Source of the DNA: Micromonospora cremea
Lineage (GTDB): Bacteria; Actinomycetota; Actinomycetes; Mycobacteriales; Micromonosporaceae
Assembly: GCF_900143515.1 (NCBI RefSeq)
Contig: NZ_FSQT01000002.1
Coordinates: 807,501-871,500 of the forward strand
DNA: 64,000 nucleotides
Direction of reading: 5' to 3'
Positions 42,202-52,675 of the stretch are shown one piece after another; the first letter of the stretch is position 1, and every line of letters begins with the position of its first letter. The translations under genes were made by a program, and so were the position numbers. The notes under the pieces are model-generated. The model was not told the origin of the DNA. It searched no databases and saw only the letters and a list, made by a program, of their open reading frames with translations.

Positions 42202-42446
42202 CCCGGCGGGCACTGTCCGCGAATCCAGGGGTCGCGGGCCACCCGGCCCCTCAGGTATCGTCCGTTCGTTCAGTCGGGGATGCGACGAATGATCCGTTAG
42301 CGCTAGCTAGTTGTCAGACGATCGGGCAGAATCCGGAGCACGCGTTCCCGCCGGAGCGTGATCACATCCTCGTTGATCCGTAGATCTGACGAGTGTTCCC
42401 GGCCGGGCTGCCACGAGCGGTCCCCCGGGGGCCGATGGAGGCGACG
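42202..42446. other. Intergenic region upstream of the second MFS gene
   Basis: A 245-base gap with locally lower GC. It holds a short dyad-rich segment TTAGCGCTAGCTAG (about 42297-42311), which contains two overlapping palindromes and may be an operator. I could not assign promoter hexamers. Confidence 0.35.
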
Positions 42447-43823
42447 GTGCCCGACGAGCGACCTTCTGCGGAAGGCCCGGCCACTTTCCGCGAGGTGTTC
42501 GACCAACGCGAGTTCCGGGCCGTCTTCACGGCCGGCGCCCTCTCCTGGGTCGGTGACTACGTCGCCAAGGCCGCCGTCACCCTGCTCGTCTACCAGCAGA
42601 CCGAATCCGTCGCGCTCTCCGCCGCCGCCTTCGCGGTCAGCTACCTGCCCTGGCTGCTCGGTGGCCCTCTGCTCGCCGCGCTGGCGGAGCGCTACCCGTA
42701 CCGACGGGTGATGGTGGCGTGTGACGTGATCCGGATGGCGCTTATGCTGCTCATCGCCATCCCCAACCTGCCCATCCCGGCGGTGCTGGTGCTGATCTTC
42801 GCCGCCACGCTGGCCAACCCGCCCAGCCAGGCGGCGAAGTCCGCGCTGATACCGCAGATCCTCGCCGGGGACCGGCTGGTGGTCGGGTTGTCGCTGAACA
42901 GCAGCATCGGGCAGGCTGCCCAGGTCGTCGGCTACCTGCTCGGCGCCGCCGTCGCCGCGATCGACCCGGGGCTCGCGCTCCTGATCAACGCGTTGACCTT
43001 CGCCGCCTCGGCGCTGCTCGTCCGCCTGGGCGTCCGCGACCGGGCCCCGCTGATGACCACCGCGCACCGCAGCCACCTGCTCCGCGAGACCGCCCAGGGG
43101 TTCCAGATCGTGTTCGGCACACCGGTGCTGCGGGCAATCGCGGTGCTGGTGTTCAGCGCGATGCTCTTCTCGATCGTTCCGGAGGGGCTGGCCGCGGCCT
43201 GGGCCAACAAGGACGCCGGCGGCGACCTGGACGCGGGCGTGGCGCAGGCGGTGATCATGGTGGCCAACCCGGTCGGTTTCATCCTCGGCGGGCTGCTGGT
43301 GAGCCGACTGTTCGGTCCGGCACGCCGGCTGGCCCTGATGCGGCCGCTGGCCGTGTTCGCCCCACTGGTGCTCGTGCCGGCGCTGTTCGACCCGCCGCCG
43401 CTGGTGGTGGCGCTGCTCGCGGCCCTCTGCGGGTTCGCGGTCGCCGGCATGCTGCCGATGGCCAACGGGCTGTTCGTCCAGGCGCTGCCCGCCGCTTTCC
43501 GGGCCCGCGCGTTCGGCGTGATGGCCACCGGCGTGCAGGTCATCCAGGGTGTGGCGGTGCTGGTCACCGGGTTGCTCGCCGAGCGGTTCGCCATCCCGCT
43601 GGTGGTCGGGGTGTGGAGCGCGGCCGGGGTGCTGCTGATGACGGTGGCCGCGCTGCGGTGGCCGGACCAGCAGACGGTGAACGGGACGATCGCGGCAGCG
43701 GTCGCGGCCAACGCCGAGTCACCGGTCAGCCAGCCAGATCCGGACGGCCCGACCTCCGGCGGCGCGGCGGCGGGCCCCGAGCCGCGGACCGGTGACGGCC
43801 GCCGCCGGCACGCGGTCACCTGA
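42447..43823 (+). CDS. MFS transporter
   Basis: The 458-residue protein begins with a cytosolic stretch (VPDERPSAEGPATFREVFDQREFRAVFTAGALSWVGD) and has about 12 membrane segments with the loop motif AERYPYRRVMVACDVIRM. It ends in a long Gly/Pro/Asp-rich cytosolic tail. The GTG at 42447 is preferred because GGAGG lies 5 bases upstream; an in-frame ATG at 42435 is the alternative. The FREVFxxREFRAVFxAxxLSxxGD start is typical of actinobacterial MFS exporters. Substrate unknown. Confidence 0.88.
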   Translation: MPDERPSAEGPATFREVFDQREFRAVFTAGALSWVGDYVAKAAVTLLVYQQTESVALSAAAFAVSYLPWLLGGPLLAALAERYPYRRVMVACDVIRMALMLLIAIPNLPIPAVLVLIFAATLANPPSQAAKSALIPQILAGDRLVVGLSLNSSIGQAAQVVGYLLGAAVAAIDPGLALLINALTFAASALLVRLGVRDRAPLMTTAHRSHLLRETAQGFQIVFGTPVLRAIAVLVFSAMLFSIVPEGLAAAWANKDAGGDLDAGVAQAVIMVANPVGFILGGLLVSRLFGPARRLALMRPLAVFAPLVLVPALFDPPPLVVALLAALCGFAVAGMLPMANGLFVQALPAAFRARAFGVMATGVQVIQGVAVLVTGLLAERFAIPLVVGVWSAAGVLLMTVAALRWPDQQTVNGTIAAAVAANAESPVSQPDPDGPTSGGAAAGPEPRTGDGRRRHAVT

Positions 43824-43920
43824 GCCGGTCCCTGCGGGCTCCGACGGGAGCGGGCCGGCGTGACCCGACGCACGGCGTCCGGGTCGGGCTGACGCAGGCC
43901 ACACCTGGCAGGATGGAACG

Positions 43921-44349
43921 GTGAACCCCGCAGGCGAATCCGACCGTCCCGGTGCGTCGACAACCCTCTTCGAGGCGATCGGCGGCGAGCCCACCTTCCG
44001 CAAGCTGGTGGACGAGTTCTACGCCGGCGTCGCCACCGATCCCCTGCTCCGGCCCATGTACCCGGAGGAGGACCTGGGCCCGGCGGCGGACCGGATGGCC
44101 CTGTTCCTGATGCAGTACTGGGGCGGGCCGAACACCTACTCCGCCCAGCGGGGGCACCCGCGGCTGCGTATGCGGCACGCCCCGTTCCGCATCGGCCTGG
44201 CCGAGCGGGACGCCTGGCTGCGGCACATGCGCCGCGCCGTGGACCGGCTCGAACTGGAGCCTGAGGTCGCCGGCGCGCTCTGGGACTACCTGGAGCGGGC
44301 CGCGTACTTCATGGTCAACGCCACGGAGGATGCGGCCGACGGCGCCTGA
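43921..44349 (+). CDS. glbO: Group 2 truncated haemoglobin (GlbO type)
   Basis: The 142-residue globin has the group 2 pattern: TLFEAIGGEPTFRKLVDEFYAGV, LRPMYPEEDLGPAADRMALFLMQYWGGPNTYSAQRGHPRLRMRHAPF (proximal His region) and WLRHMRRAVD. In mycobacteria trHbO binds O2 tightly and is linked to oxygen metabolism and oxidative stress. The start is the GTG at 43921, with AGGA upstream. The gene order HNH ... glbO ... ettA agrees with the recalled Rv2469c-Rv2477c region. Confidence 0.95.
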   Translation: MNPAGESDRPGASTTLFEAIGGEPTFRKLVDEFYAGVATDPLLRPMYPEEDLGPAADRMALFLMQYWGGPNTYSAQRGHPRLRMRHAPFRIGLAERDAWLRHMRRAVDRLELEPEVAGALWDYLERAAYFMVNATEDAADGA

Positions 44350-44382
44350 CGGGCCCGTCCCGGCGCCCGCCCGGCGGCAGCC

Positions 44383-44967
44383 TCAGAGCAGCGCGCCCTC
44401 GTCGTGCAGCCAGTCCACGAAGCTGGTGGCCACCGCGGCGCCGCAGTCGAGCATCTCGACCAGCAGGGCGTCGTGGGTGCCGGCGGCGAGCGGCACCTGA
44501 AGCTCGGCGTAAATCGGTAGCTGCCCGCGTTCGGTCGGGTCACCGATGTACGCCTTGCAGAACCGTCGGGTGTGGTTCCACTCGTTGACCACCCGGTAGG
44601 CCCGGTCGGCCCAGTCCGGCGGCACCGTGGCGTGCGGACGGGCCCGCATCACCAGGATCTCGTCCTCCGGCCCCTCGAGGGTGACCAGCACGGCGTGCCG
44701 CTCCCACATGGCCAGCAGGTTGCCGTCGCCGTCGGCCAGGTATCGCACGTCGAGCAGATCGAGTGCGTCACAGACCCGGCGCAGGCTCACCGCCTCGACG
44801 GTGGCCGGCATCTCGGTCAGCACGGGCCGCTCGTTGCCCGGGCAGTCGTCCCCCGGCTGGCGAGGGCTGGGCGGTCCGACCCGGACCGCGCTCTCCACTG
44901 TGATCCCGCTTCGGGTTTCCGGATCGCCGCCCTCGGCGGGACCCGGGCGCCATGACCACCACGGCAT
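44383..44967 (-). CDS. YbjN-domain-like protein
   Basis: The 194-residue protein has a hydrophilic leader of about 45 residues (MPWWSWRPGPAEGG). A YbjN/type III chaperone-like fold follows: RRVCDALDLLDVRYLADGDGNLLAMWERHAVLVTLEGPEDEILVMRARPHATVPPDWADRAYRVVNEWNHTRRFCKAYIGD. YbjN-like proteins are cytosolic regulators or chaperones of unclear function; in actinobacteria they often occur in pairs. The start at 44967 is chosen because the sequence upstream is low-complexity and arginine-rich. The hypothetical gene at 45100 may be transcribed together with it. Confidence 0.75.
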   Translation of the reverse strand: MPWWSWRPGPAEGGDPETRSGITVESAVRVGPPSPRQPGDDCPGNERPVLTEMPATVEAVSLRRVCDALDLLDVRYLADGDGNLLAMWERHAVLVTLEGPEDEILVMRARPHATVPPDWADRAYRVVNEWNHTRRFCKAYIGDPTERGQLPIYAELQVPLAAGTHDALLVEMLDCGAAVATSFVDWLHDEGALL

Positions 44968-45099
44968 CGCTCGTCGCACCTCACTCCCCAGCGGATCCAG
45001 CCGCCTACGGTGCGTTGGATCCGAGGATGGACGGTACCCGGACAGCCGGGTTGAAGCATCCCCCCAACGACCGCCCCAGCCCATAAGAATGACCAGGGG

Positions 45100-45843
45100 T
45101 CATCCGTTCAGACGAGTCCCCAGGGGCGTCACGGCGAGATCCGTGGCCTTCTGCAACCAGGCCGCTCCGTATGGTCCCACCAGGCCGACCCAACGGCCGG
45201 CAACCCGCACCTGGACGGCCGCCTCCGCGGACGCGCCCACGGGGCGGTCCGCCGTGCCCAGGAAGCCCATCCGGATCAGCCCCTGCACCAGTCGCTGCGG
45301 CACCTCCACCGGCGGGCCGGGCGGGTCGTCCGGAGTGACCAGCACGGCCACGTGGTCGAGCAGCGCGTCGCGCAGCGCGCGCTGGCCCACCGCGCGGCCG
45401 GCCACGCCGTGCTCACTCGCGGCCCGCAGGGTGCCGGCCGCCGCGCCCGCGATCCGCCACAGCTCGGCGGCGGGCAGCGCCTCCACCGGCCGGCTGCGGG
45501 GCGGCGGCAGCGGCCACCGCCACTGCGCGTCCCGGCGTGCCGGCAGGGCCACGCCCCCGCGCTCCAGCTCCGCCAGCAGCTCCGGGGCCGCCACCGTGAC
45601 GTCCGTGGACGTGCCGTCGGCCGGACCGCCGTCCACGGTCCGGACCACCAGCACCTGCCACGGCAGCCGGGCCCAGAGAGCGACCCGGCCGGCGGCGCCG
45701 GCCGGCCGCAGCCGGACCGGCGCGACGGGATCCAGCCGGACCAGCCTGGCCAGGAAGGCGCCCGCGTCGGCCACGCCGGTGAGGCCGTGCCCGGGCGCCG
45801 GCGCCTCCGCGCGGTCCGGCCCGGCCGCGCCCGGCCGGGTCAC
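45100..45843 (-). CDS. Conserved hypothetical protein, coupled to the thioesterase
   Basis: The 247-residue soluble protein has no signal peptide or membrane helix. Stretches that look structured are LPWQVLVVRTVDGGPADGTSTDVTVAAPELLAEL and VQVRVAGRWVGLVGPYGAAWLQKATDLAVTPLG. I recognise no family. The start is the GTG at 45843, which overlaps the thioesterase stop by 4 bases (GTGA), so the two proteins are made together; related proteins may recur beside this thioesterase in relatives. Function unknown, with an acyl-CoA link only by association. Confidence 0.65.
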   Translation of the reverse strand: MTRPGAAGPDRAEAPAPGHGLTGVADAGAFLARLVRLDPVAPVRLRPAGAAGRVALWARLPWQVLVVRTVDGGPADGTSTDVTVAAPELLAELERGGVALPARRDAQWRWPLPPPRSRPVEALPAAELWRIAGAAAGTLRAASEHGVAGRAVGQRALRDALLDHVAVLVTPDDPPGPPVEVPQRLVQGLIRMGFLGTADRPVGASAEAAVQVRVAGRWVGLVGPYGAAWLQKATDLAVTPLGTRLNG

Positions 45844-46286
45844 GCCGCGCCGCCCTGCGGGGCGTAGGTGAGCAGGAACTCCCGCTCCTCGGCGGTGATC
45901 CGCCGGGGCACCTGGCGGGTCAGGTCGAACGGCACCAGCACCGAGCGGGCCCGGCTGGCCAGCACCTCGCCGTCGTACAGCTCGTAGGCGACGGTGAACC
46001 GGGAGGCCCGGATCTCCTCCACCCACAGCTCGATCCGGACGGTGGGCGCGGCCTCCGCGGTGGCCCGACCCAGCGCGTAGTCGACCGGGCGCAGGTAGTC
46101 CACCTCGTGCCGGCGGATCACCACCCCGTCGGCGAACGAGCCGACCCCCCAGGCCCGGCCGCCGGCGAACATCAACGCCACCCGCGCCTCCTCGTACAGG
46201 GTGAGGAAGCGCGAGTTGTTGACGTGGCCGTACGCGTCCAGGTCGGACCAGCGCAGTGTGCAGTGGTAGACGAACCGGTCAGACAC
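45840..46286 (-). CDS. Acyl-CoA thioesterase, 4HBT hotdog family
   Basis: The 148-residue single-hotdog protein carries the 4HBT active-site segment RWSDLDAYGHVNNSRFLTLYEEAR with the catalytic Asp. The rest fits FadM/YbgC-like thioesterases (VIRRHEVDYLRPVDYALG, IRASRFTVAYELYDGEVLASRARSVLVPFD). It would hydrolyse acyl-CoA thioesters in the cytoplasm; chain preference cannot be read. It lies just downstream of ettA (13 bp from the ettA stop) on the same strand, as Rv2475c lies near Rv2477c in the recalled order. Confidence 0.9.
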   Translation of the reverse strand: MSDRFVYHCTLRWSDLDAYGHVNNSRFLTLYEEARVALMFAGGRAWGVGSFADGVVIRRHEVDYLRPVDYALGRATAEAAPTVRIELWVEEIRASRFTVAYELYDGEVLASRARSVLVPFDLTRQVPRRITAEEREFLLTYAPQGGAA

Positions 46287-46298
46287 CTTCTCGGCCGG

Positions 46299-47975
<1,677 letters not shown>

Positions 47976-48293
47976 GGTGCGGGCTACCTCCGTCGGTTGC
48001 TGTCGCATGATCGGCGGCGCGGCGCGGGCTGCGACCTCCGCCCGCCGCCGCCGGCCGGGAGCCGGCCGCGCGCACGCCATCGTCAATCCTGACAGGTACG
48101 GCCCGCTTCGCCCACATCACCCCGCCCCAGGAGTACGTCGTGCCGCTCACCGAACCACCCTGTCAACAAGATCACGATTCCGATTCAGCCCCCGCGGAGC
48201 GGGTACGGAACTCCGGCACGGGGCAACAGAGGCCGCAGCTACGCTCAGTACGCTCATCGCGGTGGACCCGTCAGTACCCGGAGGTGGCCGATC
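47976..48293. other. Divergent intergenic region (ettA / otsA)
   Basis: About 320 bases without a gene between two divergent units. The minus strand has GTTGACAGGGTGG near 48145-48155, which contains a -35-like TTGACA, but I cannot place a matching -10. No clear operator is visible. Confidence 0.4.
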
Positions 48294-49694
48294 GTGACCG
48301 TCCGTAGCTCCTTTGTCGTAGTGGCGAACCGTCTGCCGGTCGACGAGGTGAGCACACCTGAGGGACGGCAGTGGCGACGCAGCCCCGGCGGGCTGGTCAC
48401 CGCGCTGCATCCCGTGCTCGCCGAGCACCAGGGGACCTGGGTCGGCTGGGCCGGCGGCACCGGTGCCGCCCCCGAGCCGTTCGACCTGGAGGGCATCCGG
48501 CTGCACCCGGTCCCGTTGAGCGCCGAGGAGTTGGAGCGCTACTACGAGGGCCAGTCCAACGCGACGATCTGGCCGCTCTATCACGACGCGGTGGAGACGC
48601 CGGCCTACAAGCGCCGCTGGCGGGAGGCGTACCGCCTGGTCAACGCGCGGTTCGCGGAGGCCGCGGCGGACGTCGCGGCCGAGGGCGCGACGGTGTGGGT
48701 GCAGGACTACCAGCTCCAGCTCGTCCCGGCGATGCTCCGGGAGCTGCGGCCGGACCTGCGGATCGGCTTCTTCCTGCACATCCCGTTCCCGCCGATCGAG
48801 CTGTTCATGCAGATGCCGTTCCGCACCGAGATCCTGCGCGGCCTGCTCGGCGCCGACCTGGTCGGCTTCCAGCAGCGGCTCGCGGCGCAGAACTTCGTCC
48901 GGCTGGCCCGGCACCTGCTCGGGCTCCGCTACGAGGGGCAGATGATCCAGGTCGACGGCCGGCAGGTGAAGGCGGGCGCCTTCCCCATCTCGATCGACAC
49001 CCAGGAGATGGAACGGATGGCCGCCGACCCGGCGGTCCAGGCCCGGGCCAAGCAGATCCGCGCTGAACTGGGTGACCCGAAGACGATAATCCTCGGCGTG
49101 GACCGCCTGGATTACACCAAGGGCATCGAGTTGCGGCTGAAGGCTTTCCGGGAGCTCCTGGCTGACGGAAAGTTGACAGTTCCGGACGCGGTTATGGTGC
49201 AGGTGGCCACGCCGAGTCGGGAACGGGTCGAGCATTACCAGGCTCTTCGGGTCAAGGTGGAGCGCGAAGTTGGTCGGATTAATGGTGAATTCGGCAGGGT
49301 CGGCGTGCCTGCGGTGCACTACCTGCATCAGTCGTACAGTCGCAGTGAACTGGCCGCGATGTACGTCGCTGCCGACGTGATGATGGTGACCCCGCTGCGA
49401 GACGGAATGAATCTGGTGGCCAAGGAGTACGTCGCATCGCGCGCCGACCAGGGTGGCGCGCTCGTGCTCAGTGAATTCGCCGGCGCCGCGACCGAGCTGC
49501 GCCAGGCCTTTTTGTGTAACCCGCACGACCCGGACGCAGTCAAGGACGCCCTGCTCCGGGCCGTGCACGTGGAGAAAACCGAGGCACGCCGCCGGATGCG
49601 GACAATGCAACGTCACCTGCGTACCCACGACGTGGGGCACTGGGCCAAGTCTTTCCTCTCCGAGCTCGGAGTCTCGGAGGCGGAGGCCGCGTGA
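48294..49694 (+). CDS. otsA: Trehalose-6-phosphate synthase (GT20)
   Basis: OtsA joins glucose from a nucleotide sugar to glucose-6-phosphate. The 466-residue GT20 enzyme has the N-terminal VANRLPV and SPGGLVTAL, the region [34 protein letters not shown], the sugar-phosphate site [19 protein letters not shown], and the C-terminal [16 protein letters not shown] and LSEFAGAA. The start is the GTG at 48294. Its stop overlaps the start of the phosphatase-hydrolase fusion by 4 bases (GTGA), so synthesis and phosphate removal are translationally coupled. Confidence 0.97.
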   Translation: MTVRSSFVVVANRLPVDEVSTPEGRQWRRSPGGLVTALHPVLAEHQGTWVGWAGGTGAAPEPFDLEGIRLHPVPLSAEELERYYEGQSNATIWPLYHDAVETPAYKRRWREAYRLVNARFAEAAADVAAEGATVWVQDYQLQLVPAMLRELRPDLRIGFFLHIPFPPIELFMQMPFRTEILRGLLGADLVGFQQRLAAQNFVRLARHLLGLRYEGQMIQVDGRQVKAGAFPISIDTQEMERMAADPAVQARAKQIRAELGDPKTIILGVDRLDYTKGIELRLKAFRELLADGKLTVPDAVMVQVATPSRERVEHYQALRVKVEREVGRINGEFGRVGVPAVHYLHQSYSRSELAAMYVAADVMMVTPLRDGMNLVAKEYVASRADQGGALVLSEFAGAATELRQAFLCNPHDPDAVKDALLRAVHVEKTEARRRMRTMQRHLRTHDVGHWAKSFLSELGVSEAEAA

Positions 49695-52297
49695 ACACGT
49701 CCGTCAACGACGGAGCGGCGATCGCCACCGGGGTGATGGACCCCGAGCTGCGCTCGGCCATCGGGCGGATCGCCCGGGTCCCCCAGCTCCTGATCGCGTG
49801 CGACTACGACGGCACCCTGGCGCCGATCGTGGAGGACCCGAGCACGGCCGTACCGCTGCCCGAGTCGGTGGCCGCGATCCGCGCGCTCGCCGCGCTGCCG
49901 CAGACCACCGTTGCGGTGGTCTCCGGCCGGGCGCTGCGCGACCTGGCCGCACTCTCCCGGCTGCCCAGCGAGGTGCACCTCGTCGGCAGCCACGGCTCCG
50001 AGTTCGACATCGGCTTCGTCGAGCGGCTCTCCCCCGAGCTGGTCGCGGTACGCAACCGGGTCCGGGACGCGCTGCGCGAGATCGCCGCCGAACATCCCGG
50101 CATCCGGCTGGAACGCAAGCCGGCCAGCGTCGCGGTGCACACCCGGGGGGTCGACCCGCAGATCGCCGCCGCGGCCATCGAGGCGGTCCGCAACGGGCCG
50201 GCCACCTTCGACGACGTCACGGTCACCCAGGGCAAGGAGGTCATCGAGCTCTCCGTGGTGGCCACCCACAAGGGCACCGCGGTCGACCAGCTGCGAACCC
50301 AGCTCGCGGCCAGCGCGGTGCTCTTCATCGGCGACGACGTGACCGACGAGAACGCGTTCGGCAACCTGCACGGTCCGGACGTCGGCATCAAGATCGGTCC
50401 CGGGGACACCCAGGCCGACTACCGGGTGGCCGAGCCGCTCGAAGCGGCCCGCGCGCTCGCGCTGCTGCTGGAGACCCGACGGCACTGGCTGTTCGGCGAG
50501 CGGGCGGTGCCGATCGAGCGGCACTCCATGCTGTCCAACGGCCGCACCGTCGCGCTGCTCACCCCCGACGCCAAGGTCAGCTGGCTGTGCCACCCCAAGC
50601 CGGACTCGGCGGCGATCTTCGCCGACCTGGTCGGTGGCAGCCCGGCGGGCCACTTCAGCATCACCCCGGAACGCGGCGGCATCCCGCTGGGCCAGCGCTA
50701 CCGCTCCGGCACGATGACCGTGGAGACTCGGTGGTCCGGGCTCACCGTCACCGACTGGCTGGACAAGCCGGCCCGGGAGACCACCCCGGACGGCCCGGTC
50801 GTGGTCACCGGCGACTCGACCCTGATCCGGGTGCTCACCGGCAGCGGCCGGGTCCGGCTGGAGTTCGCGCCGCGGCCCGAGTTCGGTCAGGTCGCCGTGC
50901 AGTTGCAGCCGCTCGGCGACGGCCTGCTGGTGCTCGGCTCGAACGAGCCGATCGCGCTCTACTCCCCCGGCGTGGAGTGGCAGGTCGGCAACGACGGCGG
51001 CTACGAGACCGCCAAGGCGGTCGTCGACCTCTCCGCCGCCGGCGGGCAGGTCGTGCTGGAGCTGCGCTTCGGCACGCACAGCCTGGAGCATCACCGGGTG
51101 CCGATCCACGACCGGCAGGCCGCGGCCGAGCAGCCGTGGAAGGACTGGGTCGCCTCGCTGCGGCTGCCGTCCACCTCCCGTGACCTGGTCGCCCGCAGCG
51201 CGCTCACCCTGCGCGGGCTGTACCACGAGGCCACCGGTTCGATCCTGGCGGCGGCGACCACCTCGCTCCCCGAGGAGCTGGGCGGCGTCCGCAACTGGGA
51301 CTACCGCTACTGCTGGCTCCGCGACGCGGCACTGACCGCCCGCGCGCTGGTCGACCTGGGTTCCCTCGAGGAGGCCGAGGGGTTCCTGCGCTGGGTCGAC
51401 GGCTGCATCGAGCGCACCGGCGGGCACCCGGAGCGGCTGCACCCGCTCTACACCATCGACGGCTACGAGCTGGGCGCCGAGGCGGTCATCGACACCCTGC
51501 CCGGGTACGCCGGCTCCCGGCCGGTCCGGGTCGGCAACCTCGCCAATCACCAACTCCAGCTGGACGTCTTCGGCCCGATCGCCGACCTGATCGCAGCGGT
51601 CGCCGACGCCCGCGGCTCGGTCCGTGAGGACGAGTGGCGGGTGCTGGACAACATGGTCGAGGCGGTCCGCCGTCGTTGGCACGAGCCCGACCACGGCATC
51701 TGGGAGGCCCGGCTGCCACCCCGGCACCACATCTTCTCGAAGGTGATGTGCTGGATGACCGTTGACCGGGCGCTGCACGTCATGCGCCAGCACGGCGGCG
51801 AGGACCGGCCCGAGTGGAAGGATCTGCGCGACCGGATCGCCGCCAACGTGCTGGAGCACGGCTGGCACGAGGAGGTCGAGGCGTACAGCGTCGCGTACGG
51901 CGACGAGGACATGGACGCCTCGTCGCTCTGGATCGGGCTCTCCGGCCTGCTTCCGGGCGACGACCCGCGCTTCCTGTCCACGGTGCTGCGGATCGAGGCG
52001 GACCTGCGCAGCGGGCCCGTCGTCTACCGCTACCACTGGGACGACGGCCTGCCCGGCCGTGAGGGCGGCTTCCACATCTGCACGGCGTGGCTGATCGAGG
52101 CGTACCTGCGCACCGGCCGCCGCACCGACGCCGAGGAGCTGTTCGCGCAGATGGTGCTCACCGCCGGTCCGACCGGTCTGCTCCCCGAGCAGTACGACCC
52201 GCTGGCCGAGCGCGGGCTGGGCAACCACCCGCAGGCGTACAGCCACCTCGGTCTGATCCGGTGCGCCCTGCTGCTGGACAACATGCTCAAGCAGTAG
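49691..52297 (+). CDS. otsB: Fusion of trehalose-6-phosphatase (OtsB) and GH15 glycoside hydrolase
   Basis: The 868-residue protein has two enzymes. Residues about 1-265 are a HAD-type trehalose-phosphatase with the nucleophile Asp in [36 protein letters not shown] and the acidic [10 protein letters not shown]. Residues about 275-868 are a GH15 domain: [71 protein letters not shown] and a C-terminal LPEQYDP region with catalytic Glu. GH15 members of this type in mycobacteria are trehalases, so the fusion could both make and degrade trehalose, or hydrolyse another glucan. It has a GTG start coupled to otsA, and a 13-bp terminator follows. Confidence 0.93.
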   Translation: MNTSVNDGAAIATGVMDPELRSAIGRIARVPQLLIACDYDGTLAPIVEDPSTAVPLPESVAAIRALAALPQTTVAVVSGRALRDLAALSRLPSEVHLVGSHGSEFDIGFVERLSPELVAVRNRVRDALREIAAEHPGIRLERKPASVAVHTRGVDPQIAAAAIEAVRNGPATFDDVTVTQGKEVIELSVVATHKGTAVDQLRTQLAASAVLFIGDDVTDENAFGNLHGPDVGIKIGPGDTQADYRVAEPLEAARALALLLETRRHWLFGERAVPIERHSMLSNGRTVALLTPDAKVSWLCHPKPDSAAIFADLVGGSPAGHFSITPERGGIPLGQRYRSGTMTVETRWSGLTVTDWLDKPARETTPDGPVVVTGDSTLIRVLTGSGRVRLEFAPRPEFGQVAVQLQPLGDGLLVLGSNEPIALYSPGVEWQVGNDGGYETAKAVVDLSAAGGQVVLELRFGTHSLEHHRVPIHDRQAAAEQPWKDWVASLRLPSTSRDLVARSALTLRGLYHEATGSILAAATTSLPEELGGVRNWDYRYCWLRDAALTARALVDLGSLEEAEGFLRWVDGCIERTGGHPERLHPLYTIDGYELGAEAVIDTLPGYAGSRPVRVGNLANHQLQLDVFGPIADLIAAVADARGSVREDEWRVLDNMVEAVRRRWHEPDHGIWEARLPPRHHIFSKVMCWMTVDRALHVMRQHGGEDRPEWKDLRDRIAANVLEHGWHEEVEAYSVAYGDEDMDASSLWIGLSGLLPGDDPRFLSTVLRIEADLRSGPVVYRYHWDDGLPGREGGFHICTAWLIEAYLRTGRRTDAEELFAQMVLTAGPTGLLPEQYDPLAERGLGNHPQAYSHLGLIRCALLLDNMLKQ

Positions 52298-52318
52298 CCG
52301 ACCGACCGCCAGTTCGAC

Positions 52319-52350
52319 GACGGGCCGGAGCTTCACTGCTCCGGCCCGTC
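52319..52350 (+). terminator. Terminator hairpin after otsB-GH15
   Basis: Perfect 13-base arms (52319-52331 and 52338-52350) with a TTCACT loop, 22 bases after the stop codon. It is separate from palindromic repeat copy B, which follows about 85 bases later. Confidence 0.75.
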
Positions 52351-52435
52351 GGCTGTCCCTGGGCAGCCCCGTGTCGTGGCCGGCCGGCCGGCCGTCGATG
52401 CTGCCGACCGGTGGGGCCGGGACTACCCGGCACGC

Positions 52436-52506
52436 CCTTTGCTCTGCTTCAGTCCACGCAACACAAACGGCCTCTCAGTGTTGCGTGGGCTGAAGCAGAG
52501 CAAAGG
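52436..52506. repeat. Palindromic repeat, family P1, copy B
   Basis: Arms 52436-52463 and 52479-52506 pair at 27 of 28 positions with a 15-base loop. The arm shares CCTTTGCTCTGCTTCA and CACGCAACA with copy A at 21483-21573, while the loops differ. It lies between convergent otsB-GH15 and cysG. Confidence 0.85.
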
Positions 52507-52675
52507 ATGCCCGAAGCGGGGTGTCCCCCCCGGCTCCTGTGTCGCGTCACTGGCTCCAGCACCGCACGCCGGGGCATCCCGCACGTCGAAGCCCCGCACG
52601 CCGATGCCCTGAACGGCGAAGCCTCGTGCGCCGAGCCGGCGCGTCGAAGCGCGCGGCAAGGCCCGCTGCCAACCG

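Larger units (their letters stand above)
52298..52675. other. Gene-free region between otsB-GH15 and cysG
   Basis: About 380 bases containing a terminator hairpin (52319-52350) and palindromic repeat copy B (52436-52506). I see no coding sequence in the remaining part between the two convergent genes. Confidence 0.6.

Noticed and set aside
49613..52336. 907-codon minus-strand frame opposite otsB-GH15
   Set aside because: It is an antisense shadow of a clearly coding, motif-rich plus-strand gene.
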